From contig NZ_CP113529.1 of the NCBI RefSeq assembly GCF_026723865.1, positions 4,588,001 through 4,652,000 on the forward strand: a stretch of 64,000 nt of DNA. The letters are read 5' to 3'. A model generated the notes under the pieces. That model saw only the letters and a program-made list of their open reading frames with translations, had not been told where the DNA came from and searched no databases. Shown piece after piece: positions 11,210-20,566 of this stretch; positions within the stretch are counted from its first letter, which is position 1, and every line of letters starts with the position of its first letter. The translations under genes were made by a program, and so were the position numbers. The DNA is from Mycobacterium sp. Aquia_216. GTDB lineage: Bacteria > Actinomycetota > Actinomycetes > Mycobacteriales > Mycobacteriaceae.

Positions 11210-11805
11210 TGAGGTTCTCCATTGGTGATGTGAGCGGCGCGGGTGATGATGTGGTCGACGAAGCCGTACTCCAGCGCTTCCGGCGCGGTGAACCAGCGGT
11301 CGCGGTCCGAATCAGCCTCGATGCGCTCGATCGGCTGGCCGGTGAACTCGGCGTTGAGCCGGAACATCTCCTTCTTGATGACGGCGAATTGCTCGGCCTG
11401 GATAGCGATGTCGGCCGCGCTACCGGTCACGCCGCCCAGCGGCTGGTGCATCAGGATGCGGGCGTGCGGCAGCGCGTAACGCTTGCCCTTCGTCCCGGCC
11501 GCCAACAGGAACTCGCCCATCGAGGCGGCCATGCCCATCGCGTACGTGGCGATGTCGCAGGGCGCCAGCACCATCGTGTCGTAGATCGCCATTCCGGCGC
11601 TGATCGATCCACCAGGAGAGTTGATGTAGAGGTTGATGTCCTTGTCGCCATCCTCGGCGGCGAGCAGCAGAATCTGCGCGCACAACCGATTGGCGACCTC
11701 GTCGTTCACCTCAGAACCCAGGAAGATGATGCGCTCGGAGAGCAAGCGCTCATAGACCGAGTCCGTGAGGTTAAGACCCACCGAATTCGAACGCATGTCA
11801 GTCAC
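11206..11805 (-). CDS. clpP1: ATP-dependent Clp protease proteolytic subunit 1
   Basis: The 199-aa peptidase has catalytic Ser in MGMAASMGEF, His in LMHQPLGG and the strand LYINSPGGSIS. I chose the GTG at 11805 (VTDMRSNSVGLN) because M. tuberculosis ClpP1 begins at the equivalent TDMRSNS and has 200 aa. An upstream GTG at 11841 (VSTDLEK) would add 12 residues. The gene heads clpP1-clpP2. A ClgR-type box lies about 92 nt upstream of the start. Confidence 0.95.
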   Translation of the reverse strand: MTDMRSNSVGLNLTDSVYERLLSERIIFLGSEVNDEVANRLCAQILLLAAEDGDKDINLYINSPGGSISAGMAIYDTMVLAPCDIATYAMGMAASMGEFLLAAGTKGKRYALPHARILMHQPLGGVTGSAADIAIQAEQFAVIKKEMFRLNAEFTGQPIERIEADSDRDRWFTAPEALEYGFVDHIITRAAHITNGEPQ

Positions 11806-11896
11806 GACCGGGTTACCTGCTTTCTCGAGATCTGTACTCACGACACTAACCAACCAAGCACACCGTTTCGCGGCCACGCACCCTTGAACCGGGCGC

Positions 11897-11910
11897 GTTC
11901 GCTCACAGCG
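11897..11910. promoter_or_regulatory. ClgR-type box upstream of clpP1
   Basis: GTTCGCTCACAGCG exactly fits GTTCGC-N5-GCG, the motif described for the Clp gene regulator ClgR in actinobacteria. It lies between the tig stop codon and clpP1, where activation of clpP1P2 by ClgR would be expected. The assignment rests on the motif and its position. Confidence 0.6.
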
Positions 11911-11921
11911 TCACGGCTGGG

Positions 11922-13313
11922 TCATTCCTCGCTGGACTCATCGGCCACGTGGTCGACGGCATCTGCGTCTTCGTCGGCGGCATCGCTTTTCGCGCGGTCC
12001 GGGAAGAACTCGCTCGTGTCGATGGCGTTTCCGTCGGTATCGGTGACCGTCGCCTTCGACACCACTGCCGCGATCGCCAGACCACGGCGCACATCGGCGA
12101 ACATGGCCGGTAGCTGGTTGTTCTCTTGAAGGTAGGCGAACAACTGCTGCGGCTCGATGCCGTACTGCCGCGAGGTCGCCACCAGTCGCTCGGTCAGGTC
12201 CTCCTGGCCGACCTGGACTTCCAGCTCATCGGCCAGCACGTCGAACAACAGCTGCCGTTGGACGTCCTTCTCTACCGCGCTGCGTGTCTCGGCCTCGAAC
12301 TCCTCGCGCGTCTTGCCCTGTTGGGCCAGCACCTCCGCGAATTTGGCCTCGTCGTGGTTGACGCTGTCGATGGCGCCATGCACCGCGCTGTCGAACTGCT
12401 CGGCGACGATGCCCTCCGGCAGCGGTACGTCGACCTGCTCGAGCAGGGCCTCCACCGTGGCTTCCTGAATCTTCCCCGCTTGCTCGGCGCGCTTGAGGTT
12501 GCCCACCTGGTCGCGCAGGTTGGTGCGCAGTTCGTCGATGGTGTCGAATTCGCTTGCCAATTGCGCGAATTCGTCGTCGGGCTCCGGCAGTTCGCGTTGC
12601 TTGATCGACTTGACCGTGACGGTGACCTGGGCGTCCTGGCCGGCGTGTTCGCCGGTCGCCAGCTTGGCGGTGAATTCCTTGGACTCATCGACGGACAGGC
12701 CGACGATCGCGTCGTCGAGACCCTCGATGAGCCGGCCGGAGCCGACCTCATGCGACAGGCCCTGGGCGGCGGCACCCGGAATCTCCTCGCCATCGATCGT
12801 CGCCGACAGGTCGATCGACACGAAGTCACCGTCGGCGACCGGCCGATCCACTCCGGTCAGGGTGCCGAACCGGGCCCGCAGGGACTGCAGTTCGGCGTCG
12901 ACGTCGTCGTCGCTGACCTCGATGGGATCCACCGACACCTTCAGCGCGTTGAGGTCCGGCAGGGTGATCTTGGGACGGACGTCGACCTCGGCGGTGAATG
13001 CGAGGTCCTCGCCGTACTCCTTTTTCGTCACCTCGATCTCGGGCCGGCCGATCGGGTGCACCTCGGTCTCGGTGACCGCCTGTCCGTACCGGGTGGGCAG
13101 CGCCTCGTTGACGACCTGCTCGAGCATCTCCTCGCGGCCGAAGCGGGCCTCCAGCAACTTCATCGGCACCTTGCCTGGCCGGAACCCGGGCAGCCGGACC
13201 TGCTTGGCCAGCTCCTTGTACGCGCGCTGGAAGTCGGGCTCGAGCTCGGTGAAAGGCACCTCCACGTTGATGCGCACCCGGGTGGGGCTCAACTGCTCGA
13301 CGCTGCTCTTCAC
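11922..13313 (-). CDS. tig: Trigger factor
   Basis: The 463-aa ribosome-bound chaperone and prolyl isomerase has an N-terminal ribosome-binding domain (about 1-110, with the signature [15 protein letters not shown]), an FKBP-type middle domain (about 160-245) and a C-terminal helical substrate-binding domain. An acidic tail rich in Asp and Glu ends the protein (about 440-463). It lies upstream of clpP1-clpP2 on the same strand, separated by 116 nt that holds the ClgR-type box, so clpP1P2 can be controlled apart from it. Confidence 0.96.
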   Translation of the reverse strand: MKSSVEQLSPTRVRINVEVPFTELEPDFQRAYKELAKQVRLPGFRPGKVPMKLLEARFGREEMLEQVVNEALPTRYGQAVTETEVHPIGRPEIEVTKKEYGEDLAFTAEVDVRPKITLPDLNALKVSVDPIEVSDDDVDAELQSLRARFGTLTGVDRPVADGDFVSIDLSATIDGEEIPGAAAQGLSHEVGSGRLIEGLDDAIVGLSVDESKEFTAKLATGEHAGQDAQVTVTVKSIKQRELPEPDDEFAQLASEFDTIDELRTNLRDQVGNLKRAEQAGKIQEATVEALLEQVDVPLPEGIVAEQFDSAVHGAIDSVNHDEAKFAEVLAQQGKTREEFEAETRSAVEKDVQRQLLFDVLADELEVQVGQEDLTERLVATSRQYGIEPQQLFAYLQENNQLPAMFADVRRGLAIAAVVSKATVTDTDGNAIDTSEFFPDRAKSDAADEDADAVDHVADESSEE

Positions 13314-13370
13314 GGGTGTACTCCTCGTTCTATGTCTTCGGTGGCCTGGCGGGTTGCGGCGCGGTCCTGG

Positions 13371-13444
13371 TCGGGGTGACAGGATTTGAACCTGCGGCCT
13401 TCCGCTCCCAAAGCGGATGCGCTACCAAGCTGCGCTACACCCCG
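13371..13444 (-). tRNA. tRNA-Pro (anticodon UGG)
   Basis: The 74-nt minus-strand cloverleaf has acceptor arms CGGGGTG/CACCCCG, anticodon arm TCCGC/GCGGA with loop TTTGGGA (anticodon TGG), T-loop TTCAAAT and discriminator A. No CCA is encoded. A tRNA-Pro stands at the same place, between tig and lipP, in M. tuberculosis. Confidence 0.96.
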
Positions 13445-13577
13445 CGCTGACCTCGCGATCCTACGGGCCGACAGCATCGGCTTCGAAGCGACCTCAAGAC
13501 CTTACGAAGCCATCACGAATCTGCTTCGATTAGATTTGATCTTCGCCGCCAGATACAGTCTCGCTCGACTAATGCAT

Positions 13578-13648
13578 GCGGGCGTAGCTCAATGGTAGAG
13601 CCCTAGTCTTCCAAACTAGCTACGCGGGTTCGATTCCCGTCGCCCGCT
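13578..13648 (+). tRNA. tRNA-Gly (anticodon UCC)
   Basis: The 71-nt plus-strand cloverleaf has acceptor arms GCGGGCG/CGCCCGC, D-arm GCTC/GAGC, anticodon arm CTAGT/ACTAG with loop CTTCCAA (anticodon TCC), and discriminator T. No CCA is encoded. It is divergent from tRNA-Pro and 31 nt upstream of the lipP start. Confidence 0.96.
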
Positions 13649-13679
13649 CGGGGTAAGTAGTGCTCCACAGAAAGGCGCC

Positions 13680-14870
13680 ATGAGCGACCTGAAAACGGAC
13701 ACTGACATCAATGGCTCATGCGCGTCGGCGTTCGCCGGAGTTCGCGACGCGTTCGAGCGCAACTTCACGCTGCGACTCGAGCAGGGCGCGGCCGTCGCGG
13801 TGTGGGTCGACGGGGACCTCGTCGTTGATCTCTGGGGCGGCTGGGCCGACGCGGCCGGCACCCGGCCCTGGCAACAAAACACCCTGACCACCGTGTTGTC
13901 CGGCACCAAGGGCCTGTCGGCGACCTGCGTTCACCAGCTTGTCGACCGCGGCGAGCTGGACCTGCATGCTCCGATCGCGCGCTACTGGCCCGAATTCGGG
14001 CAGGCGGGCAAGGAAGACATCACGCTGGCCATGGTGCTGAGCCACCGGTCCGGCGCCATCGGGCCGCGAGTCCCGATGAGCTGGGAACAGGTCTGCGACT
14101 GGGACTACGTCTGTGAACAACTGGTCATCGCCGAACCGTGGTGGGAGCCGGGCACCGCCCAGGGCTACCACATGACCACGTTCGGCTTCATCCTTGGCGA
14201 GGTGTTTCGCCGGGTGACCGGCCGCACCATCGGCCAGTACCTGCGCACCGAGATTGCCGAACCGCTGGGTGCCGACGTGCACATCGGCCTGTACCCCGCC
14301 GACCAGCAACGCTGCGCCGAGCGGGTGAACAAGCCGCACATGCGCGACCTGCTGACGCACGTCCCCAGCCACCCCACCAGCCTGGACGACCACCCCAAGG
14401 CAGGGCTGGCGGTCGCGATGGGGTTCGCACCCGACGACGAGGTCAGCTCCTACGATCTCGACCGCTGGCGCGCGCTCGAATTCCCCGGCACCAATGGCCA
14501 GGTGTCCGCGCTGGGGTTGGCGACGTTCTACAACGCGTTAGCCCAGGAGAAACTGCTGAGCCGCGAGCACATGGACGTGATCCGGGAGTGCCAAGGCGGC
14601 CTGGCGACGGATCTGGTGCTCGGACCCCGGGTCGCCGACCACGGCTGGGGGCTTGGCTACATGCTCAACCAACGCCGCGTCAACGGTCCCAACCCGCGGA
14701 TCTTCGGCCACGGCGGGCTGGGCGGTTCATTCGGGTTCGTCGACCTGGAGCACCGCATCGGTTACGCGTACGTGGCGAATCGATTCGACGCCACCAAGGC
14801 CAACGCGGACCCACGCAGCCTCGCGCTCAGCAACGAGGTCTATGCCGCGCTGGGCGTAGACGTCTCCTGA
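13680..14870 (+). CDS. lipP: Beta-lactamase-fold esterase/lipase LipP
   Basis: The 396-aa protein belongs to the serine beta-lactamase-like esterase family (class C / EstB type). The catalytic SxxK motif is SGTK in TVLSGTKGLSA (about residues 77-80). GYHMTTFGFILGEV supplies the tyrosine region and GHGGLGGSFGF lies near the C-terminus. There is no signal peptide, so it is probably cytosolic or membrane-associated. It should hydrolyse short-chain esters. Position and length match M. tuberculosis Rv2463. The ATG at 13680 follows GAAAGGCGCC. Confidence 0.88.
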   Translation: MSDLKTDTDINGSCASAFAGVRDAFERNFTLRLEQGAAVAVWVDGDLVVDLWGGWADAAGTRPWQQNTLTTVLSGTKGLSATCVHQLVDRGELDLHAPIARYWPEFGQAGKEDITLAMVLSHRSGAIGPRVPMSWEQVCDWDYVCEQLVIAEPWWEPGTAQGYHMTTFGFILGEVFRRVTGRTIGQYLRTEIAEPLGADVHIGLYPADQQRCAERVNKPHMRDLLTHVPSHPTSLDDHPKAGLAVAMGFAPDDEVSSYDLDRWRALEFPGTNGQVSALGLATFYNALAQEKLLSREHMDVIRECQGGLATDLVLGPRVADHGWGLGYMLNQRRVNGPNPRIFGHGGLGGSFGFVDLEHRIGYAYVANRFDATKANADPRSLALSNEVYAALGVDVS

Positions 14871-14898
14871 CTCCCTCGACACAAACCGCGACATAAAC

Positions 14899-14930
14899 CG
14901 CGCCCCGCCGAACGATGTCGGCAGGGCGCG
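14899..14930. terminator. Bidirectional terminator hairpin
   Basis: CGCGCCCCGCCGA (14899-14911) pairs with TCGGCAGGGCGCG (14918-14930) with one mismatch and a 6-nt loop, followed by ATTGTTGGTGT. It lies between lipP and the convergent small secreted-protein gene. Confidence 0.8.
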
Positions 14931-14951
14931 ATTGTTGGTGTGCTGTATCTA

Positions 14952-15263
14952 TCAGGGGTGCCAACCGGGAGGCGGCGGCGGTCCCCAAGGCGGAGGCGGC
15001 GGTCCTGGGGGACCCCAGCCAGGTCCCCCGGCCGGTCCAGGCGGGTTCCAGCCTCCGGGCCCATAGCCGGGCGGACCGCCGCGCCAGTCGTGGCAACCGT
15101 TCCAGTCCCAGTTGTTGCCCCAGCCCGGATCCCAGTACTCCCCCGGACACCACTGCGGGAAGGGACCTGGCTGCGCTTGAGCATCTGCGGCGACACCCAC
15201 GCCGGCCAGCCCCACGGCGGCTCCGGCCAAAATCGTTGCAGCAAAACGTGGAATTGTTTTCAC
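14952..15263 (-). CDS. Small secreted Trp/Gly/Pro-rich protein
   Basis: The 103-aa protein has a clear signal peptide (about 1-30, MKTIPRFAATILAGAAVGLAG, cleavage after ADAQA). The mature part has the mycobacterial motif FPQWCPGEYWDPGWGNNWD followed by a Gly/Pro tail with PPPPP runs. Two cysteines (WCPG and GCHDW) could form a disulfide. Several mycobacterial exported proteins share this WCPG...NWD...CH pattern, but their function is unknown. M. tuberculosis has no counterpart at this locus. Confidence 0.75.
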   Translation of the reverse strand: MKTIPRFAATILAGAAVGLAGVGVAADAQAQPGPFPQWCPGEYWDPGWGNNWDWNGCHDWRGGPPGYGPGGWNPPGPAGGPGWGPPGPPPPPWGPPPPPGWHP

Positions 15264-15351
15264 CAGCCGGTCTTACCCGAGAGCGCGACGTCCCAAACTG
15301 TAGACGCCAGCGTTTCTTCCTGTCAGTTTCCTGTCAATTTGCCGGTGTGTG

Positions 15352-16152
15352 TCACTTTTGACACGTCGGGCACCAGAACACATTTCGACCCTCCAACACC
15401 GCCGTGCGAATCGGCGTGCCGCACACCCGGCACGGTTCACCGGTGCGCCGGTACGCGTACGTGCGAGGCCGGCCGGGCGCATAGGAGGGCGGGCCGTAAT
15501 CGTGTTCGGGGCGCACCACGACGATCTTGCCGCGCCGCAGGCCGACCTTCATCAGCGCCACCAGGTCGGTCCAGGCCGCGTCGAATTCCGCTTCACCGAC
15601 GCCGCGACCGGGCCGGTACGGGTCGATGCGGTGCCGGAACAACAACTCGCTGCGGTACACATTGCCCACGCCCGCGATGACCGTCTGATCCATCAGCAAC
15701 GCACCAACAGGCCTGCGGGACTTAGTGATTCGACTCCACGCCCAGGCCGGATCGGCGTCACTGCGCAACGGGTCGGGACCGAGCTTCGCGATGACTTCGC
15801 TTACCTGCGCCTCGTCGATCACCTCGCACACCGTCGGGCCACGCAAGTCGGTTCCGTACTCGGCGCCGACCATCCGCATCCGTACCTGCCCGACCGGTTC
15901 CGGAAGCACGCCGGAGTGTTCCCATTCGGTGAACGTGCCGTAGAGACCGAGATGTACGTGCACGATCGGGCCATCTGCATACTGATGGAAAAGATGCTTG
16001 CCCCAGGCGCTGGCCTTACGCAGGACGCGGCCGTTCACCTTGGCTGCCGCGTCCGCGAAACGCCCCTGCGGGCTGGACACCGCGACCGGCGACCGCCCGA
16101 ATCGGCGTTGGTGTAACCGGGCCAACCGGTGCAGCGTATGCCCTTCGGGCAC
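15352..16152 (-). CDS. nei2: DNA glycosylase/AP lyase Nei2 (endonuclease VIII family)
   Basis: The 266-aa Fpg/Nei enzyme removes oxidised bases. After Met removal the catalytic Pro-Glu (PEGHTLHRLA) is N-terminal. The helix-two-turn-helix region is near LLMDQTVIAGVGNVYRSELL, and the C-terminal zinc finger has CRVC and CPTC. Order and length match M. tuberculosis Rv2464c. It starts 19 nt after the rpiB stop codon, so the two are probably co-transcribed. Confidence 0.93.
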   Translation of the reverse strand: MPEGHTLHRLARLHQRRFGRSPVAVSSPQGRFADAAAKVNGRVLRKASAWGKHLFHQYADGPIVHVHLGLYGTFTEWEHSGVLPEPVGQVRMRMVGAEYGTDLRGPTVCEVIDEAQVSEVIAKLGPDPLRSDADPAWAWSRITKSRRPVGALLMDQTVIAGVGNVYRSELLFRHRIDPYRPGRGVGEAEFDAAWTDLVALMKVGLRRGKIVVVRPEHDYGPPSYAPGRPRTYAYRRTGEPCRVCGTPIRTAVLEGRNVFWCPTCQK

Positions 16153-16171
16153 GGGATCCTCTCAGCAGTCC

Positions 16172-16651
16172 TTAAGCTTGCGCGCCGGGCACTGGCGGGG
16201 CCTGGTGAGTGCGCTCGTACTCGTCGAGAATGTCAATACGCCGTTGGTGTCGTTCAGCTTTCGACCATGGCGTGGTGAGGAAAGCGTCGACGAACGTCAG
16301 TGCCTCGGCCACGGTGTGCATGCGAGCGCCGATGCCGATCAGCTGTGCGTTGTTGTGCTGACGCGCCAGCGACGCGGTCTCGACGCTCCAGGCCAGCGCG
16401 CAGCGTGCTCCCGGGACCTTGTTGGCCGCGATCTGCTCACCGTTGCCCGATCCCCCGATCACGATGCCCAGGCTTTCGGGGTCGGCCACCGTGCGCGTTG
16501 CGGCGTCGATGCAGAACGCGGGATAGTCGTCCTCGGCGTCGTAGGTGAAGGCGCCGCAATCGATCGGCTGGTGTCCGGATTGCCCGAGATGCTCGATGAT
16601 CTGTTGCTTGAGCTCGAATCCAGCGTGGTCAGAACCCAGGTAGACGCGCAT
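16172..16651 (-). CDS. rpiB: Ribose-5-phosphate isomerase B
   Basis: The 159-aa RpiB/LacA-type enzyme interconverts ribose-5-phosphate and ribulose-5-phosphate in the pentose phosphate pathway. Signatures are MRVYLGSDHAGFELK at the N-terminus and IVIGGSGNGEQIAANK (the phosphate-binding anion hole). I chose the ATG at 16651, with AAGGA 9 nt upstream, rather than the ATG at 16687, since the short form matches the usual 160 aa. Confidence 0.94.
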   Translation of the reverse strand: MRVYLGSDHAGFELKQQIIEHLGQSGHQPIDCGAFTYDAEDDYPAFCIDAATRTVADPESLGIVIGGSGNGEQIAANKVPGARCALAWSVETASLARQHNNAQLIGIGARMHTVAEALTFVDAFLTTPWSKAERHQRRIDILDEYERTHQAPPVPGAQA

Positions 16652-16721
16652 GCCCGCAATCCTTACCCGCATGCCCGGGCGACGCAACGCCGGGGTGCCG
16701 CGTCGCCCGAGGGCAACGGGA

Positions 16722-17345
16722 TCAGTCGAACTCGGGCTTTTCGTGTCGCGAGCGCTTGAGCTCGAAAAAGTGCGGATAGGCCGCGAAGGTCACCGAGGCG
16801 TCCCAGAGCTTGCCGGCCTCCTCGCCGCGAGGAATCCGCGACAGCACCGGGCCGAAGAACGCCACGCCGTTGACGTGGATGGTCGGCGTCCCGACGTCCG
16901 GGCCGACCGCGTCCATGCCCTCATGGTGGCTCTTGCGCAGCGCCTCGTCGTAGGCGTCGCTGGTTGCCGCGTCCGCCAGCTCGGCGGGCAGACCAACCTC
17001 GTCCAGCGCCAGCTTGATGACGTCTTCGAGCTCCTTGTTGCCCTTGTTGTGAATCTGGGTGCCCATCGCGGTGTACAGCGGAGCCAACACCTCGGCGCCG
17101 TGCGCCTGCTCGGCGGCGATCGCCACCCGCACCGGTCCCCAGGCCCGCTTCATGTTCTCGCGGTATTGCTCGGGCAGGTCTTCACGGTTCTCGTTGAGTA
17201 TCGCCAGGCTCATCACGTGGAAGTTCACCTCGATGTCGCGAACCTTTTCGACTTCGAGGATCCAGCGCGACGTGATCCATGCCCATGGGCACAGCGGGTC
17301 GAACCAGAAACCGGCTTGGCTTTTCGCGGGGGCCTTCTCGGACAT
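16722..17345 (-). CDS. Rv2466c-like DsbA-fold mycothiol-dependent oxidoreductase with altered active site
   Basis: The 207-aa thioredoxin/DsbA-fold protein is collinear with M. tuberculosis Rv2466c, a mycothiol-dependent reductase that activates nitro prodrugs. The active-site region reads [16 protein letters not shown]: Cys19 is kept but residue 22, a Cys in the M. tuberculosis CPWC motif, is Ala (GCA). The cis-Pro loop [15 protein letters not shown] is intact. With one active-site thiol the protein would need a monothiol mechanism using mycothiol. The upstream sequence fits a SigH-type promoter. Confidence 0.9.
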   Translation of the reverse strand: MSEKAPAKSQAGFWFDPLCPWAWITSRWILEVEKVRDIEVNFHVMSLAILNENREDLPEQYRENMKRAWGPVRVAIAAEQAHGAEVLAPLYTAMGTQIHNKGNKELEDVIKLALDEVGLPAELADAATSDAYDEALRKSHHEGMDAVGPDVGTPTIHVNGVAFFGPVLSRIPRGEEAGKLWDASVTFAAYPHFFELKRSRHEKPEFD

Positions 17346-17397
17346 TGCGCAGTCCTCTCCGAATGAGATCAGGAACGGTCATAACACCGTCCTGCAC

Positions 17398-17424
17398 AAC
17401 CGTAGTCGCCGCGCACGTGTTCCC
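17398..17424 (-). promoter_or_regulatory. SigH-type promoter for the Rv2466c-like gene
   Basis: On the minus strand GGGAACA (17418-17424) is followed after 15-16 nt by CGGTT (17398-17402), fitting the SigH pattern GGGAAYA-N16-17-SGTT. It would give a leader of about 45 nt before the ATG at 17345. The M. tuberculosis orthologue is in the SigH oxidative-stress regulon. Confidence 0.55.
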
Positions 17425-17464
17425 GTTCCACACCGTCGGCCCGGGACGCTACTAAGTTGGACGG

Positions 17465-20047
17465 GTGGCCCTTCCTAACCTCACCCGAGACCAAGCCGTC
17501 GAGCGAGCGTCCCTGATCACCGTCGACAGCTACCAGATCAGCCTCGATGTCACCGACGGTATTTCTGGCGGTCCCGGCGAACGAACCTTTCGCTCCACCA
17601 CCACCGTGGTGTTCGACGCACTCGCCGGCGCCGACACGGTCATCGACCTCGCCGCCGAAACCGTTCGCAGCGCCACCCTCAACGGGCGCGACGTGGACGT
17701 CTCCGGATACGACGAGTCGACCGGCATCCCGTTGCGCGGACTGGCCGACCGCAACGTCGTCGTCGTCGACGCCGACTGCCGCTACTCCAACACCGGCGAG
17801 GGACTGCATCGCTTCGTCGACCCGGTCGACAACGAGACCTACCTGTACTCGCAGTTCGAAACCGCCGACGCCAAGCGCATGTTCGCCTGCTTCGACCAGC
17901 CCGACCTCAAGGCCACGTTCGATCTGCGGGTGACCGCGCCCGGGCACTGGAAGGTGATCTCCAACGGGGCCACCACCTCGATCGAGGACGGCGTACACAG
18001 TTTTGCGATCACACCGCGGATGAGCACCTATCTGGTGGCGTTGATCGCGGGTCCGTATGCACAGTGGAAGGACTCCTACAGCGACGAGTACGGCGAGATC
18101 CCGCTGGGCATCTACTGCCGGGCGTCGCTGGCCGAACACATGGACGCCGAGCGGTTATTCACCCAAACCAAGCAGGGATTTGGCTTCTACCACAAGAACT
18201 TTGGTCTTCCCTACGCGTTTGGCAAATATGACCAGCTGTTCGTGCCCGAATTCAATGCCGGCGCAATGGAAAATGCCGGGGCGGTGACCTTCCTCGAGGA
18301 TTACGTGTTCCGCAGCAAGGTCACCCGCGCCTCCTACGAGCGACGCGCCGAGACGGTGCTGCACGAGATGGCGCACATGTGGTTCGGCGACCTGGTCACC
18401 ATGACCTGGTGGGACGACCTGTGGCTGAACGAATCGTTCGCGACGTTCGCTTCGGTGCTGTGCCAAAGCGAGGCAACCGAATTCACCGAGGCCTGGACGA
18501 CATTCGCGACCGTCGAGAAATCGTGGGCGTACCGCCAGGACCAATTGCCGTCGACGCACCCCATCGCCGCCGACATCCCCGATCTGGCCGCCGTCGAGGT
18601 GAACTTCGACGGCATCACCTACGCCAAAGGCGCTTCGGTACTCAAGCAGCTCGTCGCGTACGTCGGGCTGGAGCACTTCCTGGCCGGGCTGCGCGATTAC
18701 TTCCGCACGCACGCATTCGGGAACGCCACCTTCAGCGATCTGCTGTCCGCCCTGGAGCAGGCGTCGGGTCGGGACCTGTCGAACTGGGGTCAGCAGTGGC
18801 TGAAGACCACCGGTCTCAACACCCTGCGCGCGGAATACGACGTGGACGCCGACGGGAAATTCACCCGGTTCGCGGTGAGCCAGAGCGGCGCCGCACCGGG
18901 GGCCGGCGAAACCCGGGTGCACCGGCTGGCGGTCGGTATCTACGACGAAGACGACGCGGGCAAGTTGGTGCGGGTGCACCGCGAGGAACTCGACGTCGAC
19001 GGTTCAGAGACGGAAGTCCCTGCGCTGGTTGGTATTTCGTCCGGAAAGTTGATTCTGGTCAACGATGACGACCTGACCTATTGCTCGCTTCGCCTGGACG
19101 CGAAGTCGTTGCGCACCGCGCTGGAGTGCATCGCCGACATCGCGGAGCCGCTGCCCCGCTCGCTGGTGTGGTCGGCGGCGTGGGAGATGACCCGCGATGC
19201 CGAACTGCGTGCCCGCGACTTCGTGGCACTGGTTTCCGGTGGCGTGCAGGCCGAGACGGAAGTCGGTGTGGCACAACGGCTGCTGTTGCAGGCGCAGACA
19301 GCGCTGGGCTCCTACGCCGAGCCGGGCTGGGCCCGTGAGCATGGCTGGCCGCAGTTCGCCGATCGGGTGCTGGAGCTGGCCCGCGCGGCGCAGCCGGGAT
19401 CGGATCACCAGCTCGCCTTCGTCAACACGCTGTGCTCCTCGGTGCTGTCCCCCAGGCATATCGCGACGATGGCCGATCTGCTCGATCAGGACCCGTCCGA
19501 GTTGGGCCTGGCGGGCCTCGACATCGACACCGACCTGCGCTGGCGCATCGTGACGGCCCTGGCCACTGCCGGCGATATCGACGCCGACGGCACGGCGACG
19601 CCGTTCATCGATGCCGAGGTGCAGCGCGACCCGACGGCGACCGGCAAGCGCTACGGCGCCCAGGCGGCCGCGGCCCGCCCGCAGCCCGACGTCAAGGAGC
19701 AAGCGTTCACCACGGTGGTCGAGGACGACACCGTGGCCAACGCGTCGGCACGCGCGATCATCGCGGGCTTCGGGGCACCCGGCCAGGGTGAGTTGCTCAA
19801 GCCGTTCGCCGAGCGCTATTTCCGGGCCATTCCCGGCGTCTGGGCGCGGCGCTCCAGCGAGGTCGCGCAGACGGTGGTGATCGGTCTCTACCCGTCGTGG
19901 GACATCAGCGAGGACGGCATCGCCGCCGCCGAGAAGTTCCTGAGTGCGCCGGAATCCGAGGTGCCGCCGGCCTTGCGCCGTTTGGTGCTGGAGGGCCAGG
20001 CCGGGGTGAAGCGGGCGTTGCGAGCCCGCACCTTCGACGGTGCGTAG
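17465..20047 (+). CDS. pepN: Aminopeptidase N
   Basis: The 860-aa M1-family zinc metallopeptidase removes N-terminal residues from peptides. FNAGAMENAGAVTF is the substrate-binding GAMEN motif. The zinc site is HEMAHMWFGDL (HExxH near residue 300) with the third ligand Glu in LWLNESFA. The C-terminal half is the ERAP1-like helical domain. The start is GTG (VALPNLT), giving the length of M. tuberculosis Rv2467. It is divergent from the Rv2466c-like gene and convergent with the DUF5130 gene 9 nt away. Confidence 0.96.
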   Translation: MALPNLTRDQAVERASLITVDSYQISLDVTDGISGGPGERTFRSTTTVVFDALAGADTVIDLAAETVRSATLNGRDVDVSGYDESTGIPLRGLADRNVVVVDADCRYSNTGEGLHRFVDPVDNETYLYSQFETADAKRMFACFDQPDLKATFDLRVTAPGHWKVISNGATTSIEDGVHSFAITPRMSTYLVALIAGPYAQWKDSYSDEYGEIPLGIYCRASLAEHMDAERLFTQTKQGFGFYHKNFGLPYAFGKYDQLFVPEFNAGAMENAGAVTFLEDYVFRSKVTRASYERRAETVLHEMAHMWFGDLVTMTWWDDLWLNESFATFASVLCQSEATEFTEAWTTFATVEKSWAYRQDQLPSTHPIAADIPDLAAVEVNFDGITYAKGASVLKQLVAYVGLEHFLAGLRDYFRTHAFGNATFSDLLSALEQASGRDLSNWGQQWLKTTGLNTLRAEYDVDADGKFTRFAVSQSGAAPGAGETRVHRLAVGIYDEDDAGKLVRVHREELDVDGSETEVPALVGISSGKLILVNDDDLTYCSLRLDAKSLRTALECIADIAEPLPRSLVWSAAWEMTRDAELRARDFVALVSGGVQAETEVGVAQRLLLQAQTALGSYAEPGWAREHGWPQFADRVLELARAAQPGSDHQLAFVNTLCSSVLSPRHIATMADLLDQDPSELGLAGLDIDTDLRWRIVTALATAGDIDADGTATPFIDAEVQRDPTATGKRYGAQAAAARPQPDVKEQAFTTVVEDDTVANASARAIIAGFGAPGQGELLKPFAERYFRAIPGVWARRSSEVAQTVVIGLYPSWDISEDGIAAAEKFLSAPESEVPPALRRLVLEGQAGVKRALRARTFDGA

Positions 20048-20056
20048 CTAGCGCTG

Positions 20057-20566
20057 TTACGCCGGAGAGATCCCCGCGCTGAGCACGCGGATCGCGCTGA
20101 CCAGCCCGTCGACCAGGTGGCCCTGCTCGAATGCGGACGACGCGGCGGCCACGCCCAGCGGCGCGGCGGACTCGGCACCGCGTCCGCGGACCTCCGAGCC
20201 GTAGACCACCTCGATGACGGCCTGATCTGGCGAGACGGCCAGCAGTACCGCGTTGTTCGGGGTGGGCACGTCGGCCAGGATCTCGCGAGCCCGGGCCGCG
20301 GTGTCGCTACCCAGGTCGCCGAGGTAGATGGCGAACCGCGTCATCGACTGGCGCGAGCCGTATTTCAGGGCGTCGTCGATGGCGACGAGGTCCTTGGTCG
20401 GAAACGGGTAGTGCACCGACAGCTCACCGGGCTCGGTGACCCCGGACACCCGTCCGCTGCTGGTGATCGCAAAGCCCGCGGGCAGCGCGGCGTGCTCTCT
20501 CGTCGCTACCTCACCATGTGCCACTGGCGCCACCTCCGACTGAGAACTCCGATGCGTGATGCCCAT
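20057..20566 (-). CDS. DUF5130 family protein (Rv2468c-like)
   Basis: The 169-aa conserved actinobacterial protein resembles TPM-type domains; recognisable stretches are [20 protein letters not shown] and [17 protein letters not shown]. No enzyme motif is seen. The ATG at 20566 gives a length close to the M. tuberculosis protein but overlaps the upstream small gene by 56 nt. A GTG at 20524 with GGAGG 8 nt upstream is a good alternative that cuts the overlap to 14 nt. Function unknown. Confidence 0.8.
   Translation of the reverse strand: MGITHRSSQSEVAPVAHGEVATREHAALPAGFAITSSGRVSGVTEPGELSVHYPFPTKDLVAIDDALKYGSRQSMTRFAIYLGDLGSDTAARAREILADVPTPNNAVLLAVSPDQAVIEVVYGSEVRGRGAESAAPLGVAAASSAFEQGHLVDGLVSAIRVLSAGISPA

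Noticed and set aside
12126..13379. Long plus-strand frame opposite tig
   Set aside because: Antisense shadow of trigger factor; no ribosome-binding site or known domain.
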